Shown here: positions 34,924-43,692 of the stretch, piece after piece | How positions within the stretch are numbered: the first letter of the stretch is position 1 | Layout: the number at the start of each line of letters is the position of its first letter | DNA from: VAZQ01 sp963721005 | Lineage (GTDB): Bacteria > Pseudomonadota > Alphaproteobacteria > Rhizobiales > Xanthobacteraceae | Direction: 5' to 3' | NCBI GenBank assembly: GCA_963721005.1 | Contig: CAVRHR010000007.1 | Span: 248,001 to 312,000, forward strand | DNA: 64,000 nucleotides | Program-made: the position numbers and the translations under genes | Notes under the pieces: model-generated | The model's input: only the letters and a program-made list of their open reading frames with translations | Databases searched by the model: none | What the model was told of the DNA's origin: nothing

Positions 34924-36746
34924 TCAACCTCCAGACGGATCGGCCGCATGTGCCGGGTGTGGCGCACCTGCGCATGGTCGAAGGCGGCGACCCGCAGAAA
35001 CGTCCCGGTGGCGATCGGAACATGAAACCGGCTCACGGAATCGAGGCGGCGTGCCGCTTCGAGCGCCCACCGGCCGGATTGCCATTGCGCGGCGCAACGC
35101 ACGCTGGCGCGCTCGCCGGAAAACTCGCCGGCCAAGATTACGCCCGGGATCACGGTGCCGACCGGAATCCGGGCATCGAGCTCGGCTGAATAGGGCTCCG
35201 AGTCGGACTCGGTCATGTACCAGCGCGCTCCTTCGCTTTCGCCGTGGTTCGGATCGAGATCGATGCGACCCATGCCCAGCGTGCTGGCCTTGAAATCCCG
35301 GGGCAGCCGTCGCGGCTCGACCGGCCGCCGATAGTCGTCGCCCGGGCGCGGCTCGAAATTATCGAGGTAGCCCGCTGTGCCGGGATCCGGCGCAAAGCCG
35401 CCACGGTACGGCGCATGGCCGTCGTGCTGAGCCTGCGTGGGCTCCGCAGCCGGGCCGAAATAGTTGTCATCACACCAGCCGAGCGGACCGCTGCTGGTCG
35501 CTTTCCACTGCCAGACCTCGGCCAAAGCGTCCTCGCTCGCGGTGTAGTGCAGGCCGCGCCCATGCAGCGAGCCGGGCTTGCCTGCGGCCGGCGCCGGTCC
35601 GGCATGGAACGTCGTGTCGCCCGCCAACAGGACTTCCGACCGGGTCAGCAGCACCGAGAGCTTGTCCTCGTTGTAGGCGTGCTCGTCCCCGAGCTCATAT
35701 CCGTCATGCAGCAGGTGCCATCCGTCCGCCGATTTTCGCAACGGCAGCTGCTTGAGCGAGCGCGTGGGATCGTTCCAGACGAACCGGAAATAGGCCCAAA
35801 CGCCGTCGTTGACCGCGCGGATCTCGACCGTCGTGCCTCCCTCGCCATCGAAATTGTCGCCCTGCCCGGTGATGACCGAGACGGGCGGCGCGGTACGCCA
35901 GACCGGATCGGAGGTGTCCCCGTCCAGCACCGGCGCCTCGGCTTGGCCGATACGATGGATGTGCAGCGTCTCAATCGTGCCTTTGTCCGCGGTAGCCAGC
36001 ACCACCACGCCGACCATGGCGACCGCGCTCGCAACCACGAACGGATTGGATTGCAGCACCGTCCCGTGCCGTGGCAACACATCATGCGAGTGCGCCGCCG
36101 CGTGCTCCGGCTTCGTGGGATGGACCGGGAGCGCGGTCTGCCGCGACGACTGCGCAAGCAGCTCCAGAAGAGCGGCCACATCGAGCGGTGGCGGCGGCGA
36201 AACAAGCCGGGCCGGACGAAAGATGCGCAGGAGCTGCGCGAACCTGCCGAGCTTCCAGTGGGTCGCCAAATGCAGGACCGGGAAGCACGCGATCAACCAG
36301 AACCCGTACCAGTGCAGAGCGAGCACGACGCTTCCGGCTCGATCGAAATACAGCAAGCCTCCGGTTGCAAGCTGCGAAAGTATCGTCAGATGGAAAATCC
36401 AATTCAAGCAGACGTTGAGCGCCGTCCATCGTCCGTATCCACGCCCCGCCATCGCCGCCAGGTGCATGCGGCCGAGCCGCATGCGGCCGGTCAATCTCGC
36501 GACCCACATATAGATCGCGTAGGCGAGCGCCACGCCGGTGAGCGCCAGGCCAGCCTCCACATGTGCGGCCCACACCGTCGTCCCGGGCAGAATGGGATCC
36601 AAGAGATTGATCCAAGAACGATTGGGCGCTTCGCCGGCGATCTTCAGCCCGCTGAGGAGCGCAACCGCGAGCGCGCAGACCAGCGACCAATGCAGGATGA
36701 TCGTCCCATAATCGGTCCTGCGGCTGCGGATCGGGCGCCGGCTCAT
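34920..36746 (-). CDS. Cytochrome b561-like domain fused to ethylbenzene-dehydrogenase-type haem domain
   Basis: A 608-residue protein. Residues 1 to about 190 form a di-haem cytochrome b with four or five helices (IILHWSLVCAL, AAHVEAGLAL, NWIFHLTILSQLATGGLLY and FPVLHLATHWKLG supply His ligands). A linker and another helix (about 232-250) precede a soluble domain of about 330 residues like the gamma subunit of ethylbenzene dehydrogenase (VLDGDTSDPVWRTAPPV, DGVWAYFRFVWNDPTRS). This domain would bind a further haem b outside the membrane. The gene is translationally coupled to the reductase. I infer a trans-membrane electron path; the substrate is unknown. Confidence 0.82.
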   Translation of the reverse strand: MSRRPIRSRRTDYGTIILHWSLVCALAVALLSGLKIAGEAPNRSWINLLDPILPGTTVWAAHVEAGLALTGVALAYAIYMWVARLTGRMRLGRMHLAAMAGRGYGRWTALNVCLNWIFHLTILSQLATGGLLYFDRAGSVVLALHWYGFWLIACFPVLHLATHWKLGRFAQLLRIFRPARLVSPPPPLDVAALLELLAQSSRQTALPVHPTKPEHAAAHSHDVLPRHGTVLQSNPFVVASAVAMVGVVVLATADKGTIETLHIHRIGQAEAPVLDGDTSDPVWRTAPPVSVITGQGDNFDGEGGTTVEIRAVNDGVWAYFRFVWNDPTRSLKQLPLRKSADGWHLLHDGYELGDEHAYNEDKLSVLLTRSEVLLAGDTTFHAGPAPAAGKPGSLHGRGLHYTASEDALAEVWQWKATSSGPLGWCDDNYFGPAAEPTQAQHDGHAPYRGGFAPDPGTAGYLDNFEPRPGDDYRRPVEPRRLPRDFKASTLGMGRIDLDPNHGESEGARWYMTESDSEPYSAELDARIPVGTVIPGVILAGEFSGERASVRCAAQWQSGRWALEAARRLDSVSRFHVPIATGTFLRVAAFDHAQVRHTRHMRPIRLEVE

Positions 36747-37401
36747 GCGCTGCTCCCGCCGCTCGGCCGAAGATCCGGATCGCGGCCTTCGGCCGGCCTC
36801 GCATCACGCACGGCTGCGGCACGCCAACGCATATGCGCCGCCCGAAACGGCAGTCCCCCACGACCCATCCCGATCCCCCGCGGTGCGACCGTTACCCGCG
36901 CAGCCGGCAAGAAACCCTCTCCTGCCGATGTCGCGGTAGCTGATCGCGTCACTCACGCTTCATGAAATGAATTCTGCGCCGGCGAATTCGACGGCAAGAA
37001 GATTTGAAGTGCCCGGAAGGATGATCATAGCGTGTTGGTTTGAAGGCGACGTACAGACATCACCCGATGACGTTCAAGCGATCACCCGATGCATCCGCGC
37101 AGCGCATTTCTCGTTAAACAAATGTTGCAAACGATTCGAAAATAGAAAACGTGAATTTTTTCGCGCGTCGTATGCCGGTATCATGACGCATGGCGCGCGC
37201 CCGTTACGGTATCGATGTGACGTAAAACATCATTCGAATACTTTCGCGCGCCACGTCTTGCGTCGAAAGACACAGACGCTGGCGCAGCGCGGTCGAAATT
37301 TGGTCGCGATTGATCAACACTGTTTCGAGCGGGGAACGCCAATGCTCGCCGTCGCTTTACTCTGATACGCGCAGAGTCCAGTCGCGCGCTCGACGAAAGG
37401 G
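36747..37401. other. AT-richer intergenic region upstream of the type I secretion genes
   Basis: These 655 bases separate the divergent cytochrome fusion and secretion operon. Base composition is clearly lower in GC than the genes around, especially 37100-37260. An open frame at 36967-37365 has no recognisable domain and is probably chance. A direct repeat at 37059-37091 is described separately. No palindromic repeat of the types seen elsewhere was found. Confidence 0.5.
37059..37091. promoter_or_regulatory. Direct repeat ATCACCCGATG x2, spaced 22 bases
   Basis: ATCACCCGATG occurs at 37059-37069 and again at 37081-37091. The 22-base period is close to two helical turns, as expected for a dimeric or cooperative regulator. 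It lies about 310 bases upstream of the secretion operon. Confidence 0.35.
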
Positions 37402-39168
37402 ATGGGGATGCCGAATCTCGCAACGGACGATCCGGTCGCACGCGGCCTGCGCGCCAGCGCGCGGCAGCTGGCCGGCGTTGCCGTGTTCAGCGGTGCCATC
37501 AATCTTCTGACCTTGTCGGGCTCTCTCTACATGCTGCAGGTCTACGACCGGGTCATTCCGAGCCGCAGCCTGGCGACGCTGCTCGGTCTTTCCCTCATCT
37601 GCCTGATCGCCTACCTGCTGCAGGGATATTTCGACGCGCTGCGCAGCCGAATGCTGGCGCGAATCGGCTCGCTGTTCGATGCCAGCCTGCAGGAGCCGAT
37701 CCATTTCGCGCTCGCCGCCCTGCCCTTGAAGGGCGCGCGTCCGCTGCTGGCGCAGCAGCCGTTGCGCGATCTCGATCAGATCCGAGCGTTCTTGTCCGGT
37801 ATCGGACCGACGGCGTTTCTCGACATGCCGTGGATGCCTTTATTCCTGATCGTCTTGTTTCTGTTCCATCCCGTGATCGGCCTGACCGCGCTGTGCGGAG
37901 CCGGCACCATCGTGGGGCTGACGCTGTTGAGCGAGCGGCAGTCGCGCGCCGCCGCCAAGAGCGCCATGGAATGCAGCGCCCATCGGCAGGTGCTCGCCGA
38001 CACCACGCGCCAGAACGCCGAGGCGATCCGCGCGCTCGGGATGACGAGCCGGCTCACGGCGCGCTGGTCGCAGGCCAACGAACGATTCCTGCAGGAGAAC
38101 CTCCGAGTCATGGACGTGCATGCGGGCCTCGGCTCGGTCGCCAAAATGCTGCGCTATGTGCTGCAATCGGCGCTGCTCGGCATCGGGGCCTACCTGGTCG
38201 TCATCGAGCAGGCCTCCGGCGGCATCATGATCGCATCATCGATCGTGATGGGCCGCGCGCTGGCGCCGATCGAGGTGGCGCTCGGCACCTGGAAGCAGCT
38301 CACGGCGGCACGGCAAGGCGTCGAACGGCTGCGCGACATCCTCAAGGCGACGCCATTGCCCCTCAGACCCGAGGTGGCGCTGCCGCGCCCATGCGGTCGG
38401 CTGATCGTCGACAATCTCACGGTCGTGGCCCCCGGCACCTGCCGCACCGTCGTCTCCGACGTTTCCTTTGCCCTGGAGGCAGGCGCCGGCCTGGCGCTGC
38501 TGGGCGTCAGCGCCGCCGGGAAGTCCTCGCTGGCGCGGGCTTTGGTCGGCATCTGGCCGGCCCACCAGGGCGTGGTGCGCCTCGACGATGCCGCCATCGC
38601 GCAATGGCACTTCGATGATCTCGGCCGGCACATCGGCTACCTGCCCCAGGATGTTGCGCTCATCGACGGCAGCGTCGCAGAGAACATCGCGCGCCTCGAT
38701 CCGAACGCGGCGTCCGAGGACGTGCTTGACGCTGCCCGGACCGCCGGCGCCCATGAGATGATCCTGAGACTGCCGGAGGGCTATTCCACGCGCATCGGCG
38801 AAGGCGGCACTTCCCTCTCCGCCGGCCAGCGGCAGCGCATCGGGCTCGCCCGCTCGGTCTTCGGCAATCCGTTCCTGATCGTTCTCGATGAGCCCAATGC
38901 CAATCTCGACGCGGAAGGCGAGATCGCGCTGACCACGGCGGTCCAGACCCTGCGGGCCAAGGGCTGCATCGTAATCGTAGTGTCGCATCGCACCAGCTCG
39001 CTTGCCGCCTTGAACATGGCGATGGTGCTTTATGAGGGCCGCGCGGTCGCCTTCGGGCCGCGCGAGGAGGTGTTTGCGCGGGTGGCGCGCGGCGCCGTCG
39101 TGCCGGCATTCGCGGCCGCCGCCACCAATGCCGAGCGTTCAAGGGCGATGGGCGGTGCGCGGGCATGA
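37402..39168 (+). CDS. Type I secretion system permease/ATPase (PrtD-like)
   Basis: A 588-residue half-transporter. Six helices (about residues 15-320) open with the family stretch LLTLSGSLYMLQVYDRVIPS. The ATPase domain has a Walker A variant GVSAAGKSS, the signature LSAGQRQRIGLARS, Walker B LIVLDEPNANLD and the switch His in VVSHRTSS. There is no C39-like N-terminal domain, so it belongs to the protease/adhesin-exporting PrtD group. The HlyD partner overlaps its end. Start 37402 or 37408. Confidence 0.93.
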   Translation: MGMPNLATDDPVARGLRASARQLAGVAVFSGAINLLTLSGSLYMLQVYDRVIPSRSLATLLGLSLICLIAYLLQGYFDALRSRMLARIGSLFDASLQEPIHFALAALPLKGARPLLAQQPLRDLDQIRAFLSGIGPTAFLDMPWMPLFLIVLFLFHPVIGLTALCGAGTIVGLTLLSERQSRAAAKSAMECSAHRQVLADTTRQNAEAIRALGMTSRLTARWSQANERFLQENLRVMDVHAGLGSVAKMLRYVLQSALLGIGAYLVVIEQASGGIMIASSIVMGRALAPIEVALGTWKQLTAARQGVERLRDILKATPLPLRPEVALPRPCGRLIVDNLTVVAPGTCRTVVSDVSFALEAGAGLALLGVSAAGKSSLARALVGIWPAHQGVVRLDDAAIAQWHFDDLGRHIGYLPQDVALIDGSVAENIARLDPNAASEDVLDAARTAGAHEMILRLPEGYSTRIGEGGTSLSAGQRQRIGLARSVFGNPFLIVLDEPNANLDAEGEIALTTAVQTLRAKGCIVIVVSHRTSSLAALNMAMVLYEGRAVAFGPREEVFARVARGAVVPAFAAAATNAERSRAMGGARA

Positions 39169-41129
39169 CGATTCAGGAACCGCAGGACATCCGTAGCGGA
39201 CCGACACACCGGCGCAGCGCCCACGGCCGCGATTCATTCGGTCCGCAAGGCTCGGAGCTCATTCGCGAGCTGCGACGCATCGAGTGCCTTATCGGCCAGG
39301 ACGCTTCCGGCTTCCGCGCCAACCGCAGGCCTACGGAAGGACAGCGCGCTGCGAATTCCAATGCGCGCACCCATCCGGATAAGGCTTTGCGTCGCGACGG
39401 GATTTTGAAGGTCGCGCTGCGCGCGTGGCGGGGTCGGAGAGGCTCAGGGAATCGCGCGGAGAGCAGCGACGGCAACACACACGCCGAGACCACGCCGGCG
39501 ACATACCTGCGGGCCCGCACCGGGGCAGCGCGAGCGCACCAAGGAATGGGTCGCGCCGGTGAACCTCCCGCCGATTCAATCACCAATATCCTCGTGCTGC
39601 CGATGGGCCGGCTCGGAGGCGCACGCCGCAGGCCAGACGACCCGGCCGCGCCTGGACCAGTTGCCGCCTCCGCGCATTCCGCCGCGCCAGAGGATCGGCC
39701 CGCCACCAGGCCGCGGGCGCTGCCCCGCGCGGCAAGTTCCTCCCTTCGGCTCATTGAGGCGGCCTACGCCTTCCTGATCGGCGGCACGCCGGCTGGCCGC
39801 GCGGACCGTGCCCGATACGCGCAAATCGATCCCGATCTCTGCGGCCATCTTCGGTATGGCTTCGAAGCCGAGCTTCGGACCGGCATCCGGGTGCTGGTCC
39901 TGGGCGTCGGCCTCGCGGGCGGGTGGGCCGTCGCAGTGCCGCTCGCGGCGGCGGTGACGGTGGCGGGCACGCTGGTGGTCGAGACCGACGTGAAGAAGAT
40001 TCAGCATCCGGTCGGCGGCGTGGTTGCCCAAATTCCTGCTTATGATGGAATGCGCGTCAAGGCGGGCGATCTGCTGGTGCGGCTGGATGAAACGCAGGCG
40101 CGCACAAATCGGCAGGTGATCTCCAACCAGCTCGACCAAATCCGCGCCCGCATGGCCCGCCTGATCGCCGAGCGGGATGGAACGGACGAGCCGAGGCTGC
40201 CGGAAGACCCGCCCACCGCCAATCCGGAAAGCGAGCGGCTTTTTTCGTCCGAGCGGGCGTTGTTCAGGGCCCGCTTCGGAGCTCGGCAAAATCAGAAGCA
40301 GCTCCTGCAAAGCAACATCTCGCAGCTCGGTGAGGAGATCGCCGGGCTCGAGGCGCAGATCAAGTCGAAGGCCACCCAGCTCGCGCTCATCTCCGGCGAG
40401 CTGCAGGGCGTCCAGACCCTTTACGACAAGCAGCTGGTGCCGCTCACGCGCCTCACCGCCCTGCAGCGGCAGGCCGCCCAGCTCGACGGCGAGCGCAGCC
40501 AGCTCACGTCCGCCATCGCGGAAACCCGCTCCAAGATCAGCCAGGCGCAGCTGCAGATCGTGAAGATCGATCAGGATCTCCGCAGCGAAGTGATGAAGGA
40601 TCTGCGCGAGTCGCAGGACAAGGAAAGCGAGCTGTCCCAGCGGGTCGTCGCCGCGCAGGATCAATTGGACCGCATCGAGATCCGGGCCCCGACCGCCGGG
40701 ATCGTGCACCAGCTCGCGGTCCACACCATCGGGGGCGTCATCAGCGCCGGCCAGGTGATCATGGAGATCGTGCCGGACTCCGACGGGCTGCAGATCGAAG
40801 CCAGGCTGCCGCCCGTGGACATCGATCAGGTGCGGGTCGGCCAAAGGGCCCTGGTGCGCTTCTCGGCTTTCAATCAACGCACTACGCCGCAGGTCGGCGG
40901 CGGCGTCTCCTACGTCGCGGCCGATCTCACCCAGGAGCCGCAGACCAGGACCGCCTATTACACGATCAGGATCACCCTGCCGGGCGATGAGCTGCGCCGG
41001 CTCGGAAATCTCCAGCTGGTATCCGGGATGCCGGCCGAGGTTTTTCTGCAGACCGGAAGCCGCACCATGATGAGCTATCTGCTCAAGCCGATCACCGACC
41101 AGCTGCAGCGCACGTTCAGCGAACGTTGA
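39165..41129 (+). CDS. HlyD-family type I secretion adaptor with a long N-terminal extension
   Basis: A 654-residue membrane fusion protein. The usual part begins with the transmembrane helix at about 241-262 (IRVLVLGVGLAGGWAVAVPL), followed by KKIQHPVGGVVAQI, a long coiled coil (about 320-500) and a beta-barrel end (ELRRLGNLQLVSGMPAEVFL). Before the helix lies about 240 residues of Arg/Ala/Pro-rich, mostly low-complexity sequence. Typical relatives have only 20-50 residues there. The start overlaps the ABC gene (ATGA), which supports the long form, though an internal start near residue 140 or later cannot be excluded. No TolC-type outer membrane gene is present. Confidence 0.85.
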   Translation: MTIQEPQDIRSGPTHRRSAHGRDSFGPQGSELIRELRRIECLIGQDASGFRANRRPTEGQRAANSNARTHPDKALRRDGILKVALRAWRGRRGSGNRAESSDGNTHAETTPATYLRARTGAARAHQGMGRAGEPPADSITNILVLPMGRLGGARRRPDDPAAPGPVAASAHSAAPEDRPATRPRALPRAASSSLRLIEAAYAFLIGGTPAGRADRARYAQIDPDLCGHLRYGFEAELRTGIRVLVLGVGLAGGWAVAVPLAAAVTVAGTLVVETDVKKIQHPVGGVVAQIPAYDGMRVKAGDLLVRLDETQARTNRQVISNQLDQIRARMARLIAERDGTDEPRLPEDPPTANPESERLFSSERALFRARFGARQNQKQLLQSNISQLGEEIAGLEAQIKSKATQLALISGELQGVQTLYDKQLVPLTRLTALQRQAAQLDGERSQLTSAIAETRSKISQAQLQIVKIDQDLRSEVMKDLRESQDKESELSQRVVAAQDQLDRIEIRAPTAGIVHQLAVHTIGGVISAGQVIMEIVPDSDGLQIEARLPPVDIDQVRVGQRALVRFSAFNQRTTPQVGGGVSYVAADLTQEPQTRTAYYTIRITLPGDELRRLGNLQLVSGMPAEVFLQTGSRTMMSYLLKPITDQLQRTFSER

Positions 41130-41265
41130 GAGCGCCCGGGGCGATCGCGACCGCGGGCTGTGGCGCGCAACAGCTGGTTTGGCGGCTGAAGATCGCCCCG
41201 TCTTTCCCGGCAGCAGCCCTCCAAAGCGCATTCCCGATGACCTGCCGGAGCGGTAGAAAGAGGCG

Positions 41266-43614
41266 ATGGAATCGTCAGGATCAGCCCCCGGCAGCATCGG
41301 CACCAGCGTCACGCGGCTCGAGGATGAGCCGCTGGTGCGGGGCCGCGGGCTGTTCGCGGCCGATGTCTCGTTTCCCTCGCAACTGCACATGCGCGTGGTC
41401 CGCTCGGCTGTCGCCCATGCCCGGCTTGGCGCCGTTGCGGTCGCCAAGGCGTTGCAGGCGCCCGGCGTGGTGGCGGTCTGGACCGGGCGCGATCTCGCCG
41501 ACCTGGCGCCGATCGATTTTCGCGATGATCGGGTCGAGAAGCTGGTGCCATACCGTCAACCGGTGCTGGCGCTCGAGCGGGTGCGTTACGTGGGCGAGCC
41601 GATCGCGGCGGTGTTTGCCGAGAATTGCTACCAGGCCGAGGACGCCGCCGATGACGTCACGGTCGATCTCGACGAGCTGCCGCCCTTGATGTCGGCCGAT
41701 GCGCCGCCCGACGAGTTCGCGGCCGGGCTATCGAGCGAGCCGATGATCATCGAGAAGCAATACGGCGACCTCGCGCAGGCTTTCCGCAGCGCCCATGCGG
41801 TCATCGGGCTCGATCTTTCGATCGGCCGCCATTCGGGGATTCCGCTCGAGACGCGCGGGGCCATCGCGCGTTACGATTCCGGCCGGGATGTGCTGGAGCT
41901 GCATGGCGCCGCCAAGGTGCCGCATCGCAATCGCGAGCAGCTCGCCCGGCTGCTGCAGCGGCCGCTCTCGTCGGTGCATCTGTTCGAGGGCCATGTGGGT
42001 GGCGGATTCGGGGTGCGGGGCGAGCTTTATCCGGAGGACGTGCTGGTCTGCCTCGGCGCGCTGCGGCTCGGCCGGCCGGTCAAATGGATCGAGGATCGCC
42101 AGGAGCATTTCGTGGCGGCCAATCATTCGCGCCAGCAGCGCCACCAAATTCGCGCCGCCGTGGATGCGAGCGGGTTCATTCTCGGTATCGAGGACAGCTT
42201 CTTCCATGATCAGGGCGCGTATGTGCGCACCCACGGCGCCCGCGTGGTCGATCTCACCGCCGGGATGCTGCCCGGCCCCTACCTCCTGCCCGCCTATCGG
42301 GCCGCCGGCCATTACCGGCTGACCAACAAAACTCCGGCCGCCACCTACCGTTCGCCCGGCCGCTATGAAGGCACCTTCGTGCGCGAGCGTTTGCTGGATG
42401 CCGTCGCGCAGCGGCTGGGGATCGACCGCGTGGCGGTGCGGCGCCGCAATCTGATCGGACCCGCCGCGATGCCGTTCGCGCGCCCGCTCGATGCGCTAGG
42501 CGACGACGTCGTGCTGGATTCGGGCGACTATGCCGGCCTGCTCGACCAGGCCCTCGCGAGGATCGAATGGGGCAAGCTCAACGCGGCCCTGGCAGAACGG
42601 CGGCGCAACGGCGAGATGGTCGGGGCCGGCCTTGCCATGTTCGTGGAGAAGAGCGGGCTTGGTCCCTCCGACGGCGTGACGGTGACGGTCGAGCCGAGCG
42701 GCGATGTCGAGGTGGTCACCGGCGGCGCTTCGCTGGGCCAGGGCTTCGAAACCGTCATGGCGCAGATCTGCGCCGACGCGCTCGGCGCCGACTACCGTCG
42801 CATCCGGGTGGTGCATGGCCGCACCGACCGGATCGCGCACGGCATCGGCGCCCACGCGACCCGTGCCACGGTGATGACCGGATCGGCCACCCATGTGGCA
42901 GCCCTGAAGGTGCGATCGATCGCGATCGAGGTTGCGGCGCAACTGCTGCAAGCCTCCGACGAGGAGCTGACCATCACGCAGGGCCGCGTCATCCGCAAGG
43001 ACGCGCCGGCGGGGCCGTCGCTGGAGCTGAGCGAGATCGCCAGCCGGCTGGCGATCGGGTCCGACCTCCTGAACGGCCGCGAGCCGGGGCTGGCGGCGGA
43101 GGGCTGGTTTCATACCGAGCACATGACCTATCCGTACGGCGTTCATATCGCGGTGGTGGCGGTCGACCGCGGCACCGGGGCGGTCACGGTCGAAAAATAT
43201 CTGATCGCGTATGACGTAGGCCGCGCCGTCAATCCGATGCTGGTGGAAGGGCAGCTGGTCGGCGGCATGGCGCAAGGACTGGGTGGGGCGCTCTGCGAGG
43301 AGTTCCGGTACGACGAGCGCGGCGAGCCGCTGGCGGTGACGTTTGCCGACTACCTGGTCCCGATCTTGCACGACATCCCCGCCGTCGATGTCCTTCTCAC
43401 CCAGGATGCCCCGAGCCCGCGCAATCCGCTCGGCCTCAAGGGCGCTGGCGAGGGCGGCGTCAATGCGGTCGGAGCCGCGATCGCTTCCGCCATCGACGAT
43501 GCGATCGGGCAGCCGGGCGCGATCGTCGCCCTGCCGGTGACGCCTTCCCGGCTCAAGGCGCTCATCGACCAGCAGGAATCGCATCCTGCCCGGGCGGTGG
43601 ACAAAGCCACATGA
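41266..43614 (+). CDS. Stand-alone xanthine-dehydrogenase-type Mo large subunit (1)
   Basis: A 782-residue CoxL/XdhB-type subunit. The N-domain (SVTRLEDEPLVRGRGLFAADV) is followed by the Mo-binding fold. The cofactor contacts include GHVGGGFGVRGELYPED and TYRSPGRYEG, and the catalytic Glu lies in LKGAGEGGVNAVGA. The loop is not AYxCSFR, so it is not a form I CO dehydrogenase. No FAD or FeS subunit adjoins it. The UbiD gene follows 78 bases downstream, so it may hydroxylate an aromatic or heterocyclic acid. Confidence 0.9.
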   Translation: MESSGSAPGSIGTSVTRLEDEPLVRGRGLFAADVSFPSQLHMRVVRSAVAHARLGAVAVAKALQAPGVVAVWTGRDLADLAPIDFRDDRVEKLVPYRQPVLALERVRYVGEPIAAVFAENCYQAEDAADDVTVDLDELPPLMSADAPPDEFAAGLSSEPMIIEKQYGDLAQAFRSAHAVIGLDLSIGRHSGIPLETRGAIARYDSGRDVLELHGAAKVPHRNREQLARLLQRPLSSVHLFEGHVGGGFGVRGELYPEDVLVCLGALRLGRPVKWIEDRQEHFVAANHSRQQRHQIRAAVDASGFILGIEDSFFHDQGAYVRTHGARVVDLTAGMLPGPYLLPAYRAAGHYRLTNKTPAATYRSPGRYEGTFVRERLLDAVAQRLGIDRVAVRRRNLIGPAAMPFARPLDALGDDVVLDSGDYAGLLDQALARIEWGKLNAALAERRRNGEMVGAGLAMFVEKSGLGPSDGVTVTVEPSGDVEVVTGGASLGQGFETVMAQICADALGADYRRIRVVHGRTDRIAHGIGAHATRATVMTGSATHVAALKVRSIAIEVAAQLLQASDEELTITQGRVIRKDAPAGPSLELSEIASRLAIGSDLLNGREPGLAAEGWFHTEHMTYPYGVHIAVVAVDRGTGAVTVEKYLIAYDVGRAVNPMLVEGQLVGGMAQGLGGALCEEFRYDERGEPLAVTFADYLVPILHDIPAVDVLLTQDAPSPRNPLGLKGAGEGGVNAVGAAIASAIDDAIGQPGAIVALPVTPSRLKALIDQQESHPARAVDKAT

Positions 43615-43692
43615 TTGGATAAAGCTCGACCAACGCTCGCCCGGCCGGCGTTTCGCGGTGGTGCAAGCGCACTTCGAGAATGGGAGAGCCGC

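Noticed and set aside
36967..37365. Open frame of 132 codons in the AT-richer gap
   Set aside because: No ribosome site, no domain, and composition unlike real genes here; treated as intergenic.
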